From: Petunia secreta
Lineage: Eukaryota; Streptophyta; Magnoliopsida; Solanales; Solanaceae
Assembly: GCA_029990175.1 (NCBI GenBank)
Contig: JARKIP010000023.1
Span: 25,067,501 to 25,131,500, forward strand
Length of the DNA stretch: 64,000 nt
Direction: 5' to 3'
Shown here: positions 12,937 through 24,475 of the stretch, piece after piece
How positions within the stretch are numbered: position 1 is the first letter of the stretch
Layout: the number at the start of each line of letters is the position of its first letter
Translations under genes and position numbers: made by a program
The notes under the pieces: generated by a model
The model's input: only the letters and a program-made list of their open reading frames with translations
What the model was told of the DNA's origin: nothing
The model's database searches: none

Positions 12937-14597
12937 TTATCCATCCCCAGAAGATTCTTCTTCTTCTTCTTCTTCTTCTTCTTCTTCTTCTTCTTCTTCT
13001 TCTTCTTCTTTATCGTCGGACGAGTCTTCCTCCGGCATGCTTGCCTCTGATGAGTATCCTTAGAAGATGATATTGTCTGCATCAGTTAAGAGCCGGGATA
13101 TGTCGAACATGAAGTGTTTCAACATTTCCCAAGCCTTATTTCCTTTCTCCTATATTCCTTTGACAGCCACAACGTTTATTCCTTCGCTAGCCCATACACC
13201 AATAGACTCTATGTGTTTTGTCAAGAGCTCTGCCTTACTACGCCATTTTCCTTTTTCTTTGTTCTTTGCTTCGACCAAACTTTGCTTCTTGGCTATTTTC
13301 TCTTGTGCCCTTTCCAGTTGTTTGTGTAACCTTTTGTACTCAGATTCTAACACGTCTGTATTTCTTTTCCTTTTTGTTGTTGCTCTTGGTTGAACTGCCC
13401 TTGCTATGTCTTTCCTAAGCCAGTCTGGGTAGTCTTCATCATAGCCAACGTCAAACCTGTCTCGCCCAATAGTCTCAAATCCTAGTTGTTGACTTTCTTT
13501 CCAAAGTTCTATTATCTTGTCTTTAAATGGTATCACTCCTCCGAGAATATTTGCTTTGAAACTTCTGATGTCTGTAATTGGGGGTACAATCTGCTTTCTC
13601 CCTTCTTGTCTAAGTGCCCTTAAAGGAGTGTACAGGTAAACTCCTCTAAAGCCCACTAAGATGAGGAATGAGTCTTTTTCGGACCGTGTGATTACTGTCG
13701 TGCTGGGAAAGTAATCAAACATCCATTGTATGTTTTCAGGTGTCAGTTGACAGAACATGTGATGCCAACCGTTGGCAGTTGTTGGTTGGTTCCACTTCTC
13801 AAGAGCGTTGTCCATGCGGGCGGTATGAGTCAAGATGTAGTTTTCTCTTGGTATGGAATAGAAAGCTTGCTCTGTGCTGTTCATCATTTGCAAATGTTCC
13901 ATTAACCAATTTTGTAACAACAAGTTACAACATTCAAAGAAATTAGCGCCCTTCTTGCATCTTTCCAAAGCACGGTTCATCTCTGCGGCGATCATCGGCA
14001 CCAAAGTTTATTTCTTGTTAATGTCTTTGAGTAAGGCATCAGCAATTGAAACCATACAAATATCAACTCGTCCTTTGTATTGTGGAAACACGACAGTCCC
14101 TAAAAAACTGGTGACAAAATCAAGTATCCTCCACTCTTGCCAATCTGCCTGGTCAATGCTAAAATAGTCATCAGATTCTTGAAATGCTTCTCCATACCCA
14201 AATTTGAAGTATAAGGAAGTTAGAGAAATTCCCGTTTGCCTTATAATGTCTGTACATAGTTCGGACTTAAACTCTACCATTTTGAAAAACTCCTCGGGTG
14301 TAATGCTCTTAGGCATCAAGACTTCTTCCCTTTCAAATGGTAATATTGAGTTAACCCACATATTTCTTCCAGTAATGGTGTTAACTCTATACTCCTAAAG
14401 TAAAAAACTGTTCGGTCTACATCCCAATAATGTACTAGTGCTTCTATCATCTTTTACACTGCAGTATGCTCCATTAGTGAAATCATATTCCCCAATACCA
14501 TTTTGACTCGGTCCTTATGATCTATGCTTAGGTTTCCCCACCAATCTTTGAGAAAGTGATGGATTTCAGCAACCATGTCAAATGTTCTATTGGCCAT
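12937..14597 (-). pseudogene. Ogre-type ORF1 (DUF7745-like), decayed
   Basis: This is a remnant of the extra ORF1 that Ogre/Tat elements carry upstream of gag; its function is not established. The start is ATG at 14597 (MANRTFDMVAEI). The first frame contains an HYWDVDR...IELTPLLEE segment typical of the family's N-terminal part, after an in-frame TAA at 14456-14454. A frameshift near 14340-14400 moves to the frame starting at 14361, which carries the VVFPQYKGRVD and EMNRALERCKKGANFFECC core and a coiled, Lys/Glu-rich segment (EYKRLHKQLERAQEKIAKK). In-frame stops lie at 14010-14008, 13152-13150 and 13062-13060. The frame then runs through an acidic poly-Glu tail to a TAA at 12939-12937. The total is about 550 codons. 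Assignment to DUF7745-like ORF1 rests on pattern recognition, not a search. Confidence 0.72.
12955..13010. repeat. (TTC)n / (GAA)n microsatellite
   Basis: About 18 TTC units on the plus strand. On the minus strand it lies in frame with ORF1 and encodes a poly-Glu run, flanked by EEDSSDDK before it and ESSGDG plus a stop after it, so it lengthens an acidic C-terminal tail. Confidence 0.95.
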
Positions 14598-16457
14598 AAT
14601 TTTTTGAAAAGGTAAAAGATGATAAGAAAAGGAAGGGAAAAAATGCCTAAGATTCGCTTATTGTGAGCAAAATGATCAACGTGTAGCACAAGCTTTTGAA
14701 AACAATGCAACAGAGAATATGAAGAGATGTGTCATTGTGGGTTGAGAACCCTTTAGACACTTTAAGTGAAAGTTGCTACTGGACTTTTGACATGCCAAGG
14801 ATGTCAAGCCTTTATATAATGCTTAAAGGATAAACGTTCATTATGTGTCATCCCATCTATCAAACGGTCATTTCTACTTGGCTTTTAATGCCTCTTCGGT
14901 TACCATTTAAGCCTTTGAATAACATTGAATACAGAATGATTCCAATCCATTGGGAATAAACGGTCGTTTCTGATTCAATTTGGGCTTTTAATGCCTCTTA
15001 GGTTGCCTTCGTGCCTTTGAATAGCGTTGAATACAGAATAATTCTGACTGTTTATGAACAAACAATAATTTCTGATTCAATTTGGGCTTTTGACACCTAT
15101 TAGGTAACATTTGTGCCTTTGAATAGCATTCAATATAGATAACTCCGACTGTTTATAAATAAACAATCATTTCTGATTCAATTTGTGTTTTTGACGCCTA
15201 TTAGGTAACATTTGTGCCTTTGAATAGCAATGAATGCAGAACAACGACAATAAACGGTCCACATTTTGCACGTTCGATCCTTTAAGCAAATACAAATAAA
15301 TCATGTCCAATGCTCTTTGGGGTTAAAAACCCGTTCGGATCTTTTGAACAAGTTGGCCTATTGGACTTGAGAACAATTCGACTAATAATATGTCATGATG
15401 CATGATTCCTAACGTTGCCATTAAGGAATGGAGTTAGCTAGACCAAGTTTTATTATCCTCCCAAGCAGACGACTCGGGAGCGGAAACGTCATGTACCAAA
15501 TAGATTCCAAATCGTTTCCCCTAAAGGAATGTTTTGTGAAGGAAGAGGTGGTCGTAACCGTCGTATTTTCAACGCACGATTTAGAAAGTTGACAGGAGTG
15601 GCGGAAGATATGCGTGATATGCACAAGTTTAAAAATGTACAAGTTTTGAAAGAAATGCACATATTTTCTAAAAATACTTAAGTATTGTAAACATGCACAT
15701 ATGGAAACATTTCACAAAATAAGTTTTAAAAAGGATAACAAAAAAAAAATAAATAAATAAACACGTTAGTTTTGAAAAATATGATTAATAGCAACTAGAC
15801 AATATAAAAAGATGTAAAAAGAATCATTAAGTGAAATTGTTTTAAAGAAAAAGATTTAGCAATTTTATGGGAGGATGCACATATTGAAGTATTTCACAAA
15901 AAATAATTTTAAAAAAAATAAAAAAAAATAAACACGTTACTTTTGAAAATAGGATTAATAGCAACGATTAAAAATGAAAAAAGAATCATGAAGAAAAAAA
16001 AGATTTAGCAACTTATGGAGGATTTGAAAATAGTTGAAGTATGGGACGTGTTGTAAGAATTTTTCAAGAGTGGGTTTACTAGACAAGGACATGCTTCCCC
16101 CAGGCGGACAACCAAGGGGTGGGAACATTTGAAATTGTTGGTTGTACCACGGACCAACTATACCGCAAACCGTTCCCCCTAAAGGATTTTTTGAGAGTGA
16201 AACGGCCGTGAGATCTACGTAACCGTTTATGGCGTGTGCAAGTGTAAAAACCTTCCATGAGTGGAGGAAGTGTGACCGACATAAACAATAATAAAGAAGA
16301 TATAACAAGCAATTAAAAAATAGAGTGCAAAAAAATTAAAAAATTTAGAAACAACCTTAATCCTTCAAAAAAGGTAAGGAAGAAGAGTTAGTTTGGCAAG
16401 AAAATAAAACAAGTAAAGAATCCAAATTTATGGTCCGTTATGATTAGAGCCTTGATA
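14598..16457 (-). mobile_element. Element F 5' leader
   Basis: About 1.9 kb of untranslated leader between the PBS and ORF1, a long leader as is usual in Ogre-type elements. It contains a short tandem array (14868-15245) and a pair of similar blocks around 15480-15600 and 16090-16230 that share CCCTAAAGGA. No coding signal was recognised. Confidence 0.6.
14868..15245. repeat. 102-bp tandem repeat in element F leader
   Basis: About 3.7 copies of a 102-bp unit. TGATTCAATTTG recurs at 14971, 15073 and 15174, and GCCTTTGAATA at 14911, 15013 and about 15115. Units differ by scattered substitutions and small deletions. Confidence 0.85.
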
Positions 16458-16474
16458 TCCCAGCGGAGTCGCCA
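16458..16474 (-). other. Element F primer binding site (tRNA-Arg type)
   Basis: On the minus strand TGGCGACTCCGCTGGGA begins three bases after the 5' LTR end at 16478. This is the PBS type described for Ogre/Tat elements, complementary to the 3' end of tRNA-Arg. It sets the minus orientation of F. Confidence 0.85.
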
Positions 16475-16477
16475 TTT

Positions 16478-19400
16478 TGTCGCATCCTATTTTTACCCGA
16501 ACCGGTTAAAGTTCGAAATAGGGCTCGACTTATTGGGTAACTCACGGGTAAAGAGTTGGATTCGCCACCTAACATATTTCTTAACTAAGCGTTATAGGGC
16601 ACCTATTTTGTTTCCAGTCAATTTTACAATTAACTCTGAAACTAAGTCTACGAACCAGAAATTCTGGGTAAGGGTTCGAGTTAACCCGAGAGGAAGGGGT
16701 TAGGCACCTCTCAGGCTCCACCAAATATGGTTACCGGCCGGACTATATAATTGAGATTTAAGTGAATTAAAATGATCAAGTAGCTAGTTTAAATATCTCT
16801 ATGAAATTCTAAACTTAGATTGTCACAGATTCAAGTATCTATCTAATTATGAATTATATGTTGTATCTATATTTTGTACCAAAACGTGTTGCATAATTTC
16901 GCACGAATAACTACTAGGCATAAATTTTATAGAGAAGTAGATGAAATTTAGCGAAGTTAGACGGAATAGGTTTCATATGCAAATTTAATTAAAGTAAAGA
17001 ATAAAAGTAGTAGTGCATAAGCAAGTACAATGAGAATTAAACAAAGTTAAGTAACTTACCTTCATTCCAGCTCTTAGAACTACAAATATATACTTCACTG
17101 CATATTGAATATTGAAATTAAGGAACTATGTTAAATAACCTTCCAATAGGTGTAAGCTTCTACGGATAGCAATATCTCCCAAAAATAAAGAAAGAGACGG
17201 ATAGTAAAAAATATGCGACACCTTATTCTTGGTGACAAATTTGATGTGACGGAAATAATTGAACAACTCAACCAATAAATAAACTAGATTATGCTTTTAG
17301 AAAAATGCGGGATCAGGTATAGGCGAGGCGAAAGAAGGGACCAGTCCGATGTTACTTCCTCTATTTGGCTTTGTATGGTCAACAATCTTAAATATTTTAA
17401 GACAAGACAAAAGAAGCATTAAGATATTTAGTTTTGAAAATAGTGGTCGAAAAATAATTTAACGTTAATAGTATGAGTAAAAGTCATTTTCTTACTTAGA
17501 AGGGTTTCTATTTGAAAATGATGTGAAGCTTAAACATAGTTTAGTATTTAATTTTGAAAACATGCCAAATGGTTAAAAGAAAATGTACATTTTTTTAGAA
17601 AATAGTCGAAGTAATGAATCTTTAAAATTTTTAAGAGAGAGACATATCAAACAAAAAAAATAAGGGAGTAACAAGTTGCATTAAATTTATAAAGCTATAT
17701 ATATGTGTGTTCTTCATTCAAGAAGTCGATTAGCATGCCATTGTCATTATATCCCATAACATACCTGATCTCCTTAGAGTGACGGCTCCACTCAATCTTC
17801 ATGTGTTGACTCAACTTGTATGCCACAGTTGAAACTCAAGCCATGATGTCCCTCGCTCAGTGCACATGCAAGAAACTCAACGACCAGTGAGAGTATATGT
17901 ATTCTCAATATTTAACTAATAAAAAGAGAGGTCATGAACATGTAAGGTTAAAGTCATGATTTCTAATTAATAAAAGATGGTTCTAAGTGTCATGTCTTTT
18001 ATGAAACAAAAATATTACTGTTATCAGGTTATTCTTACATAAAAGGAGACTAGAATAAACTATCCTAACCCAAACGCATAAAAAAACACAATATCTTAAG
18101 CAGGCTCAGGATCAATAACGCTGCTAAAAAAAGCGAGCTTAACCAGTTATTAAAAGTATGAAACTTGAACAACAGGAATGTAGTCCACATAGTGATAAAC
18201 CATGAAATGATTAAAAAGAAAAGAGAAACCTTGGCTATCGATACAAGGTGTAATAAGTCAAAACATGCTGCTTCACAATTCAATAAAGTATCAAATATTG
18301 TTATTCACATTGAATATTCAATTGACACGCCATGAAATGTAATGTAAACTAATATTATGATTCATTTACGTACACACACAATCATATTAGAGGAAGAATC
18401 TTTAAAGCCTAACTTTAATCACATAATAATAAAAGATATCTTAAATATCGTCACTTAGTCTTATGGCGTTGGGATGCTTCATACGAACAAAAAATATATT
18501 TAAAACAAGAACTACATAATTAGAGGAGACAGTAAGGGGTGAGAGACAACCTGGTCTCAACAAAACAGCAGCGATAATGGGTTTATCACAGTATTGGATC
18601 ATGGAAATGAATGATAGAGAAAGAGTGCTTGTTGGTGAGTTCCTGACGAAACTCCAGCGATGGTCACCGCTGCTTTTTGCCGCTATTTCAAGGACCAGTG
18701 GGAGGCTAAGAGGGGATTGTTGTGCTATAGAAAAATGGAGTTGTGAAGGTGAGGAAAGGAAGACGGAGTCATCTGTGTATGGTGTCTGTATTGTGTCTGT
18801 CATTTTTCTCCTGTAAATCGTGTGCGTATGCCCTATATTTTGTGTGTGAGGAGGAGTGTGTATATAGCAATGGAGTAGTAGAAAACCCTTGGATAATTTG
18901 ATTGGAAATCGGGGGGATTGAGGTGATTTAGAAGTTGATTAGGAAAAAATAAAAGGGAGATTAGGGAGAGATTTTTGGGGATTTATGAGCTGATTTTGGG
19001 AAGTTTGAAAAAGATATTTTTTTCCAAAATTTAAATGCGTATGATGTATTTGGTTATGAATTTGGTCGAGGTTCAAGATAAAGGAGGATTTTGAAATAAT
19101 AGAAAAAAAGAGATTGTTTTGACATATAATAATAATTATATGAATATAAGAAAATCTGAATTCAAAAGAATTCGAACCAGATAATTGGTGATGAATAAAA
19201 TTCGGGCCGGATATTTAATTTGATTGATAATTAACGTAGAGGTGCAGATAAAATTAAAAATATAAATACACATAAATTACATATAAATAAAGAGAAAAAA
19301 TGCACATAGAAAATAATTGGGATCAAATTATGTTAAGTACGCATAAATATATACAAATAATTACAACACTTTATTTATACAGTAAACTACACGAGTAGCC

Positions 19401-19804
19401 ACAGTTTCACAAATAACCTAAATGATGCAAATTACGTAATATAACCTCAACTAAAGTATATAATGTATAAATAAGGGATAACACACATAATTGCACACAT
19501 AAAGGAAAATTGGAATACAAATTAAACTATTTAAATATAAGTAGCCAAAATATATTTTAAAGCTACAATTATTTATCAAATGCTATAAATGCACTAAAAT
19601 ATGACAAACAACCATATTTTGACAAATAGCCTAAATAATATAAAATTACGTAACATATCCACAATTAAGTATATAATGTATAGATAGGTAATATCACACG
19701 TAAATGCAAGCCTTCTAATGCAAATTCGCTCAATTGGTTAAATTGAACCTTTAAGTTAAATTATAGGTAATAAAAAAAATGAGGGACAAAATTGGGTGTC
19801 AACA
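16478..19804 (-). repeat. Element F 5' LTR
   Basis: A complete LTR of 3,327 bp. On the minus strand it begins TGTTGACACCCAATTTTGTC at 19804 and ends GGATGCGACA at 16478. The portion 16478-18345 is shared with the truncated 3' LTR. Small open frames at 18065-18283, 18441-18803 and 18577-18816 show no domain and lie in LTR sequence. Confidence 0.85.
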
Positions 19805-21156
19805 ACCAACATTATAAAGCCTTACAAACTCACTAACTGGAAACTATCAAAATCATCTTCGAACATTTATCAGCTGCTAAGATGAACCAGTCCTAGCTGA
19901 AAACACCCCCAAAATACTGAACAAGATGCATCAACCCAAAATGAGGTACGACCTTAATTTTCAAATAAAAATCATTACTCGCAGACACACCGATCCTAAA
20001 AAACGAACACACACCCCGAGAAAAGCCGAAACCAATTTCAGCCTACAACCGACATACATCAGTACTATCATTCCAACTCAAGATACAGTCCAAGACACAA
20101 ATACGTTGCATAACATAATCTCAATACAAATAATGACCCACCGACAACTAAACATTGGATTAAGAGTTCGAGCAATCACAGCTCCCAAGAAAAGACAACA
20201 TACTAGCAATAGCCACAACCAGCTCAATCTAGCCTGAAGACTACAAATCGCACCCTAACTCACACATGGTTCTACACATGAAGTCACAGCTCCAACACCG
20301 TTCGGCACTACGCGGCCTCCAAAACACAACGAAAAAACTTGTGCACCCAAGGTTCGACCCGGTGCAATGTTAAGGATACACCAACCATCAAGAAGCAACA
20401 AACTGAAAACACTGCCTCGCCATGTCACACCTGCTAGAAAAATCTGCTACTCATTCCAAACAAGCATCCAAAAGATCAACGACTTACCACAGACATTCCC
20501 GCAAAGACTTAGCTTCCTCATAACCTGATCACAAGATCGCAGTCGCACAAGCCTTATGGACCGACCAATGTAACCACGCGAAGAGTCCCGCGACCACATT
20601 CTTAGTCATACAAAGTGATGCGCCTGCGATAACTCCCTCGTGACCGCACAGTTCAAAGTCTGCACCCTATACAAAAACCCAACTACACATGTCCTCCTTA
20701 GCCCAAGAAGACACACACAACTTCTCGACTTCACACAACAACACACTCAGGACTGCTTCCCGAAAAGTTGTAAAATTAACCATCACGGTCATGACGAGCC
20801 ATGCAAGAGTACCACTTGCTAGGAGTTTTACAACACAGTCCTCCAAGTCAAATCTACGAAATCGTTCTGAATTTAAAAGTCCGACAGTCCATAAAGACGA
20901 GACACCGGAACTCATAACACCCATAACAAGCAATCCATAACCCGCCTACTTCCCGCTCCTAGCTTGCTAGAGCCAACCACAATGGTAAAAAAGGAAATGG
21001 ATCAAACCTTTACTGATAAGAAGTCTTCACATGACGGTCCCGACAATCACAAGGGTCTCACTATCTACCACCGACTCCCCTTCAGGGTCCACGACTGACA
21101 GGAAATACCACAAACCAGATGTTACCACTTTCAGCTTACAAAACCCAATGTGTTAT
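19805..21156 (-). mobile_element. Element D internal sequence, piece 2
   Basis: D sequence between the insertion points of F and A. It is A/C-rich on the plus strand. Open frames on both strands (19926-20237, 20640-20940) overlap one another and carry no recognisable retrotransposon domain. The last five bases (GTTAT, 21152-21156) are the target duplication of element A. Confidence 0.6.
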
Positions 21157-22572
21157 TGACGAGGCCAAAGTGTGTAGGAATTAATGCTCGTGTTAAGTCA
21201 AATTATAATATAGTTTAAAATATCGTCCCACAGAAATTGGGTGAATTTATGCTACAGACTTGTAATATTTCCACTACTATTTGAGAGAATCAAATTGATG
21301 AAAGGTGGGTTTTTTTTTTTTTGAACTTTTAATTAACTTTACCTAAAAGAAAGAACTCTCGAAAGATTTCAATTTTAAAAAGAGTTGGGAGTTGTTGAAT
21401 TCACTTGGTAATATTTATAATACAATCTCAATTTCGACATGTATTTCTCTAAAAAAAAAATTGCTTATTGCTAATACAATTTTATTTTGCTCACTCAGAA
21501 ATAATAATTAAAGACACCCCGTGAGTTTATGTATATTAATTAATTTATGACTTTGTTACAGTTAAACAGAAATAATATCCTTTCCTGAATTGTGCAAAAA
21601 GGTAGCAAAAATTTCGTGAGAATATTTTCATTAAAACCAACAATCTTGCTCACAACAATTCCTCCGTGAGAATTAAAACTGAGGGAAACAAGATTATTGA
21701 CTTGGAATGATAGGTTACTATAGGTTCCATTCTCACTCTACTATTTTATTCATCAGTCATCGTATATTAATTTTGCTACGTGAGAATTACAAAATTAATA
21801 TACAATAACCTAAAAATAGATAGATGTGAAAATAAAGAGTAACATAACTATCACTCTAGCATAGTGTGAAAATGCAGATATAAAGTTTCAGGCCAAGCAT
21901 GTACTAAAACTGAGGTAGATATTATAAATATAGCAAGTTTCATCAACTATCCCAACAGAAGGAAATTACTCCATTATGGAGTGATAAAAGCTAAAAAAGA
22001 ATTTAGAAGACTTTGGAAATATTTCTACTACAAAAGAGAGAAAACAAGAACAAGAGAAATTCTTGTCTTTGGCTAATCAAAGGTTGTTCTTATCAAGACA
22101 ACTTTGCCTCCTATTTATAGAAAAATATTTAGGTAAATTTAGTGTTGCAACATCAAGTCAGAACATGAGTTTGTGTTGCGACCATCGTCGCGACATAAAT
22201 TGGTGTTGCGACTTCACTTTATTACATGAGTTGATGTTGTCATTTCAGTAGTTACCGTCACGACGTGAATTGGTGTTGCGACTTCACTTCATAACATGAG
22301 TTGATGTTGACATTTCAACAATTACCATCGCGACATGAATTGGTGTCACGACTTCAATTCGCAACATGAATTAATATCATTTCTTCTTTCCTTTTTGCAT
22401 CACTCATTTTTATTCTTTTTTCTTCTGTTTTTGCTTGTAGCCTTCATTCCTTAATTGAACTTTCACGGCAAAACTTGTTAGAAAATATGGTAAAATATAA
22501 TATATTTATTTATTATAATATTTAAAATATTTAAATTTATATAAAAAATATATGAATAATTTATATTCATCA
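21157..22572 (-). repeat. Element A 3' LTR
   Basis: LTR of 1,416 bp, TGATGAATATAAA at 22572 to CCTCGTCA at 21157 on the minus strand. It is a close match to 48574-49961. The U3 side (about 22140-22370) holds three units of a 70-bp tandem repeat marked by AATTGGTGT at 22198, 22268 and 22338. The motif TATCGTCCCAC at 21221 is shared with element C's LTR at the same distance from the terminus. Confidence 0.92.
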
Positions 22573-22607
22573 GATTCCCCCACAATTGAACTTTTGCTCG
22601 TCCTCGA

Positions 22608-22608
<1 letters not shown>
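22573..22608 (-). other. Element A polypurine tract and upstream hairpin
   Basis: On the minus strand CAATTGTGGGGGAATC abuts the 3' LTR start. Just upstream lies CTCG-AGGA-CGAG (22597-22608), the short form of the pre-PPT stem-loop seen in elements B and C. The outer part of the left arm (minus-strand sense) has been replaced by the adjoining TA repeat. Confidence 0.75.

Positions 22609-22609
<1 letters not shown>

Positions 22610-22660
<51 letters not shown>
22610..22660. repeat. (TA)n microsatellite
   Basis: About 25 TA units followed by CACACACA, directly next to element A's pre-PPT hairpin. Any apparent Tyr-Ile open frame across it (22478-22712, minus) is a by-product of the repeat. Confidence 0.95.
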
Positions 22661-22668
<8 letters not shown>

Positions 22669-24475
22669 TATATAATCCTTTTTTTTTCTAAAAACACTTT
22701 CTTCAAACTCATGATCTTTGTAGCATAAAAAATTTATACAAAATAAACTTTCTTCATTATCTTTAATACAATCATCCTTTTTAAATCACCAAATTCATTA
22801 CCTTGTTTTTGAATTCCACTTTTATCAATAAGAACTTGCATTTTCTCTCCTTGAATCTTTTAGAATTGATAGATTTATGATAACTCATTCATTCAGTATC
22901 ATAATCTTGTCCATATGCTTGCTCATCATGTTTATCTTCACTAACTGATTTTAAAAATTTTTTTAGGACTTTTCTCGGCTTGTAATGTTAGGCTTCATGC
23001 TGGTAGGGTATATGGATATATTTATAGTGATTTTTCCTATTCCAGCTTTGAGCAAATATTTCTTAATCCTCAATATTTCCAGCATTTCATAGTACTTGTC
23101 ATTTTTTTCTGTTGAAATATCATAATAATCATACAATCTCTTTCTCTCTTTTTTTCCACAATATTTCCTCCTTTTATTAATATCAATCTCTGCTCATTCA
23201 TAGCTGGAGGAAATAATTATTATATTTAAATATGTATATTTAATGCATACTATATATATTATGAGATTTTTATTCTCTTTTTTTTAAGAGAATTATGTGT
23301 TCGAGAAAAAAAATTAAGGCTCAAAAAAAGGGTTCTAGGAGGTAGTATATATATATTTGGATGAAAATAAAGAGGTTAGAATTCTGTATCAAAGAAGACC
23401 TAAGTTTATCTTTCAAAAATCAGTGTCGTCTATTATTTCGCCTCGAAAAATATTTAGAGCAAGTTCTAGCCAAGTTTGTTGATTCCATTTTCTTTTGTGA
23501 TCATAACTTTTCTCAATTCAAATGATTTCCTGAGTTGAAGATGGTTGCTCTTAATTCACAAAAAAGAAAATCATAAACATGACAATTCATATGGTGAAGA
23601 TAAAAAGAAATAATATTGAACATAATGAGAAAAAATTTAAATTGTTAATTTAATACCTACAAAAGATCATAGTTAAGAAGAAAATATTATAACAACCCTC
23701 CACCACACTTGAAATTTTCATTCTCCTGAATGAAAGCACATCCCTAAAAAAGTGAAAGAGGGGTAAAATATTTTTTTTAAGGAAAAGTTTAATAAATTAA
23801 AATAGAGAATACTATCTTTCTTTTAAATAAAAATCTTTTGGCTTTCAAATTTACAATCACAGAAGAAAGCTTAAAAGAAACTGTGACCACACATATTTTA
23901 TGTGTAATAGACTAAACTAATTTTTCACCTTAACAGTCATGGGGTCCCGGTTTAAATATAAACCAGAAAATTACCTGAGCCAACATTTGATTTGCATAAT
24001 TAAATGCTAACCAACCAGTTACTTAGGCATACTGATCACCATGGAGTTACTCCTGTGTAGGTGACTCTGTTTTTGTAGAGGCCTTCATGAGATGTTCTGG
24101 TTGCACAATAACCTGGATATTAACCAGATCAATTGATTAAGCATTTAATTACTCAAATCTATATTTGACTTATGAGGCTCCACTGCTTTACCCTCAATGG
24201 CTACGGGTAAGAAACCATAGTCTGAGCTTAACGTCGCCAGCTCAACGTAGTAACTGTGATATTTATCATATTATCATGGTTACTGATGGTTGTTCCTCCA
24301 TTAATCTGTTGCTCCGTATGGAGTAACATATGTAACAATGTAAGGACATGTCCATCTGGATTTCCATTTTCCTGAAAATAACCTGAGTCGGCTATTGTAA
24401 AGGAGTACCTGATCTCTAATTTTGCAATTTTTTTGTCGGATCAAGTTGTCATGCCATTTTTTTTAATTTTTCTTC
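22661..24475 (-). mobile_element. Element A region between integrase and PPT
   Basis: About 1.8 kb in the place where some Athila elements carry an env-like ORF. No open frame of useful length is present and no membrane-protein signature could be read. A PPT-like tract AAGTGTGGTGGAGGGTT (minus strand, 23694-23710) lies about 1.1 kb inside the 3' LTR and has a counterpart in element C. Confidence 0.6.
23694..23710 (-). other. Element A internal polypurine tract-like motif
   Basis: On the minus strand AAGTGTGGTGGAGGGTT. The flanking text (GAAATTTTC...TCCTGAATG on the plus strand) resembles the flank of the second tract in element C (AAAATTGTG...TCCTCAATG). It may be a second plus-strand priming site; this is inference. 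Confidence 0.45.

Larger units (their letters stand above)
2285..19804 (-). mobile_element. Element F: Ogre/Tat-like LTR retrotransposon lacking gag-pol
   Basis: F is bounded by related LTRs, truncated at 2285-4080 and complete at 16478-19804. Read on the minus strand the LTR starts TGTTGACACCC and ends GGATGCGACA, as in Ogre/Tat elements of dicots. The PBS (16458-16474) reads TGGCGACTCCGCTGGGA, the tRNA-Arg type usual for Ogre. The flanking 5-mers are GCCAA (2280-2284) and ACCAA (19805-19809), four of five matching, which fits an aged TSD in element D. The internal region holds an Ogre-type ORF1 pseudogene and a tandem-repeat 3' region but no recognisable gag, protease, RT or integrase. It was therefore non-autonomous or has lost pol. 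Solo LTR G is inserted near its 3' side. Confidence 0.8.

Noticed and set aside
12897..13082. Lys-rich frame over the GAA repeat
   Set aside because: Shifted frame of ORF1's acidic tail; the in-frame reading is poly-Glu.
13067..13418. Hydrophobic plus-strand frames that look like membrane proteins
   Set aside because: Antisense shadows of the ORF1 pseudogene.
22478..22712. Tyr-Ile-rich small proteins
   Set aside because: Translation of the (TA)n microsatellite.
22661..24475. Possible env-like gene of an Athila element
   Set aside because: No open frame or membrane signature could be read; only a PPT-like tract is supported.
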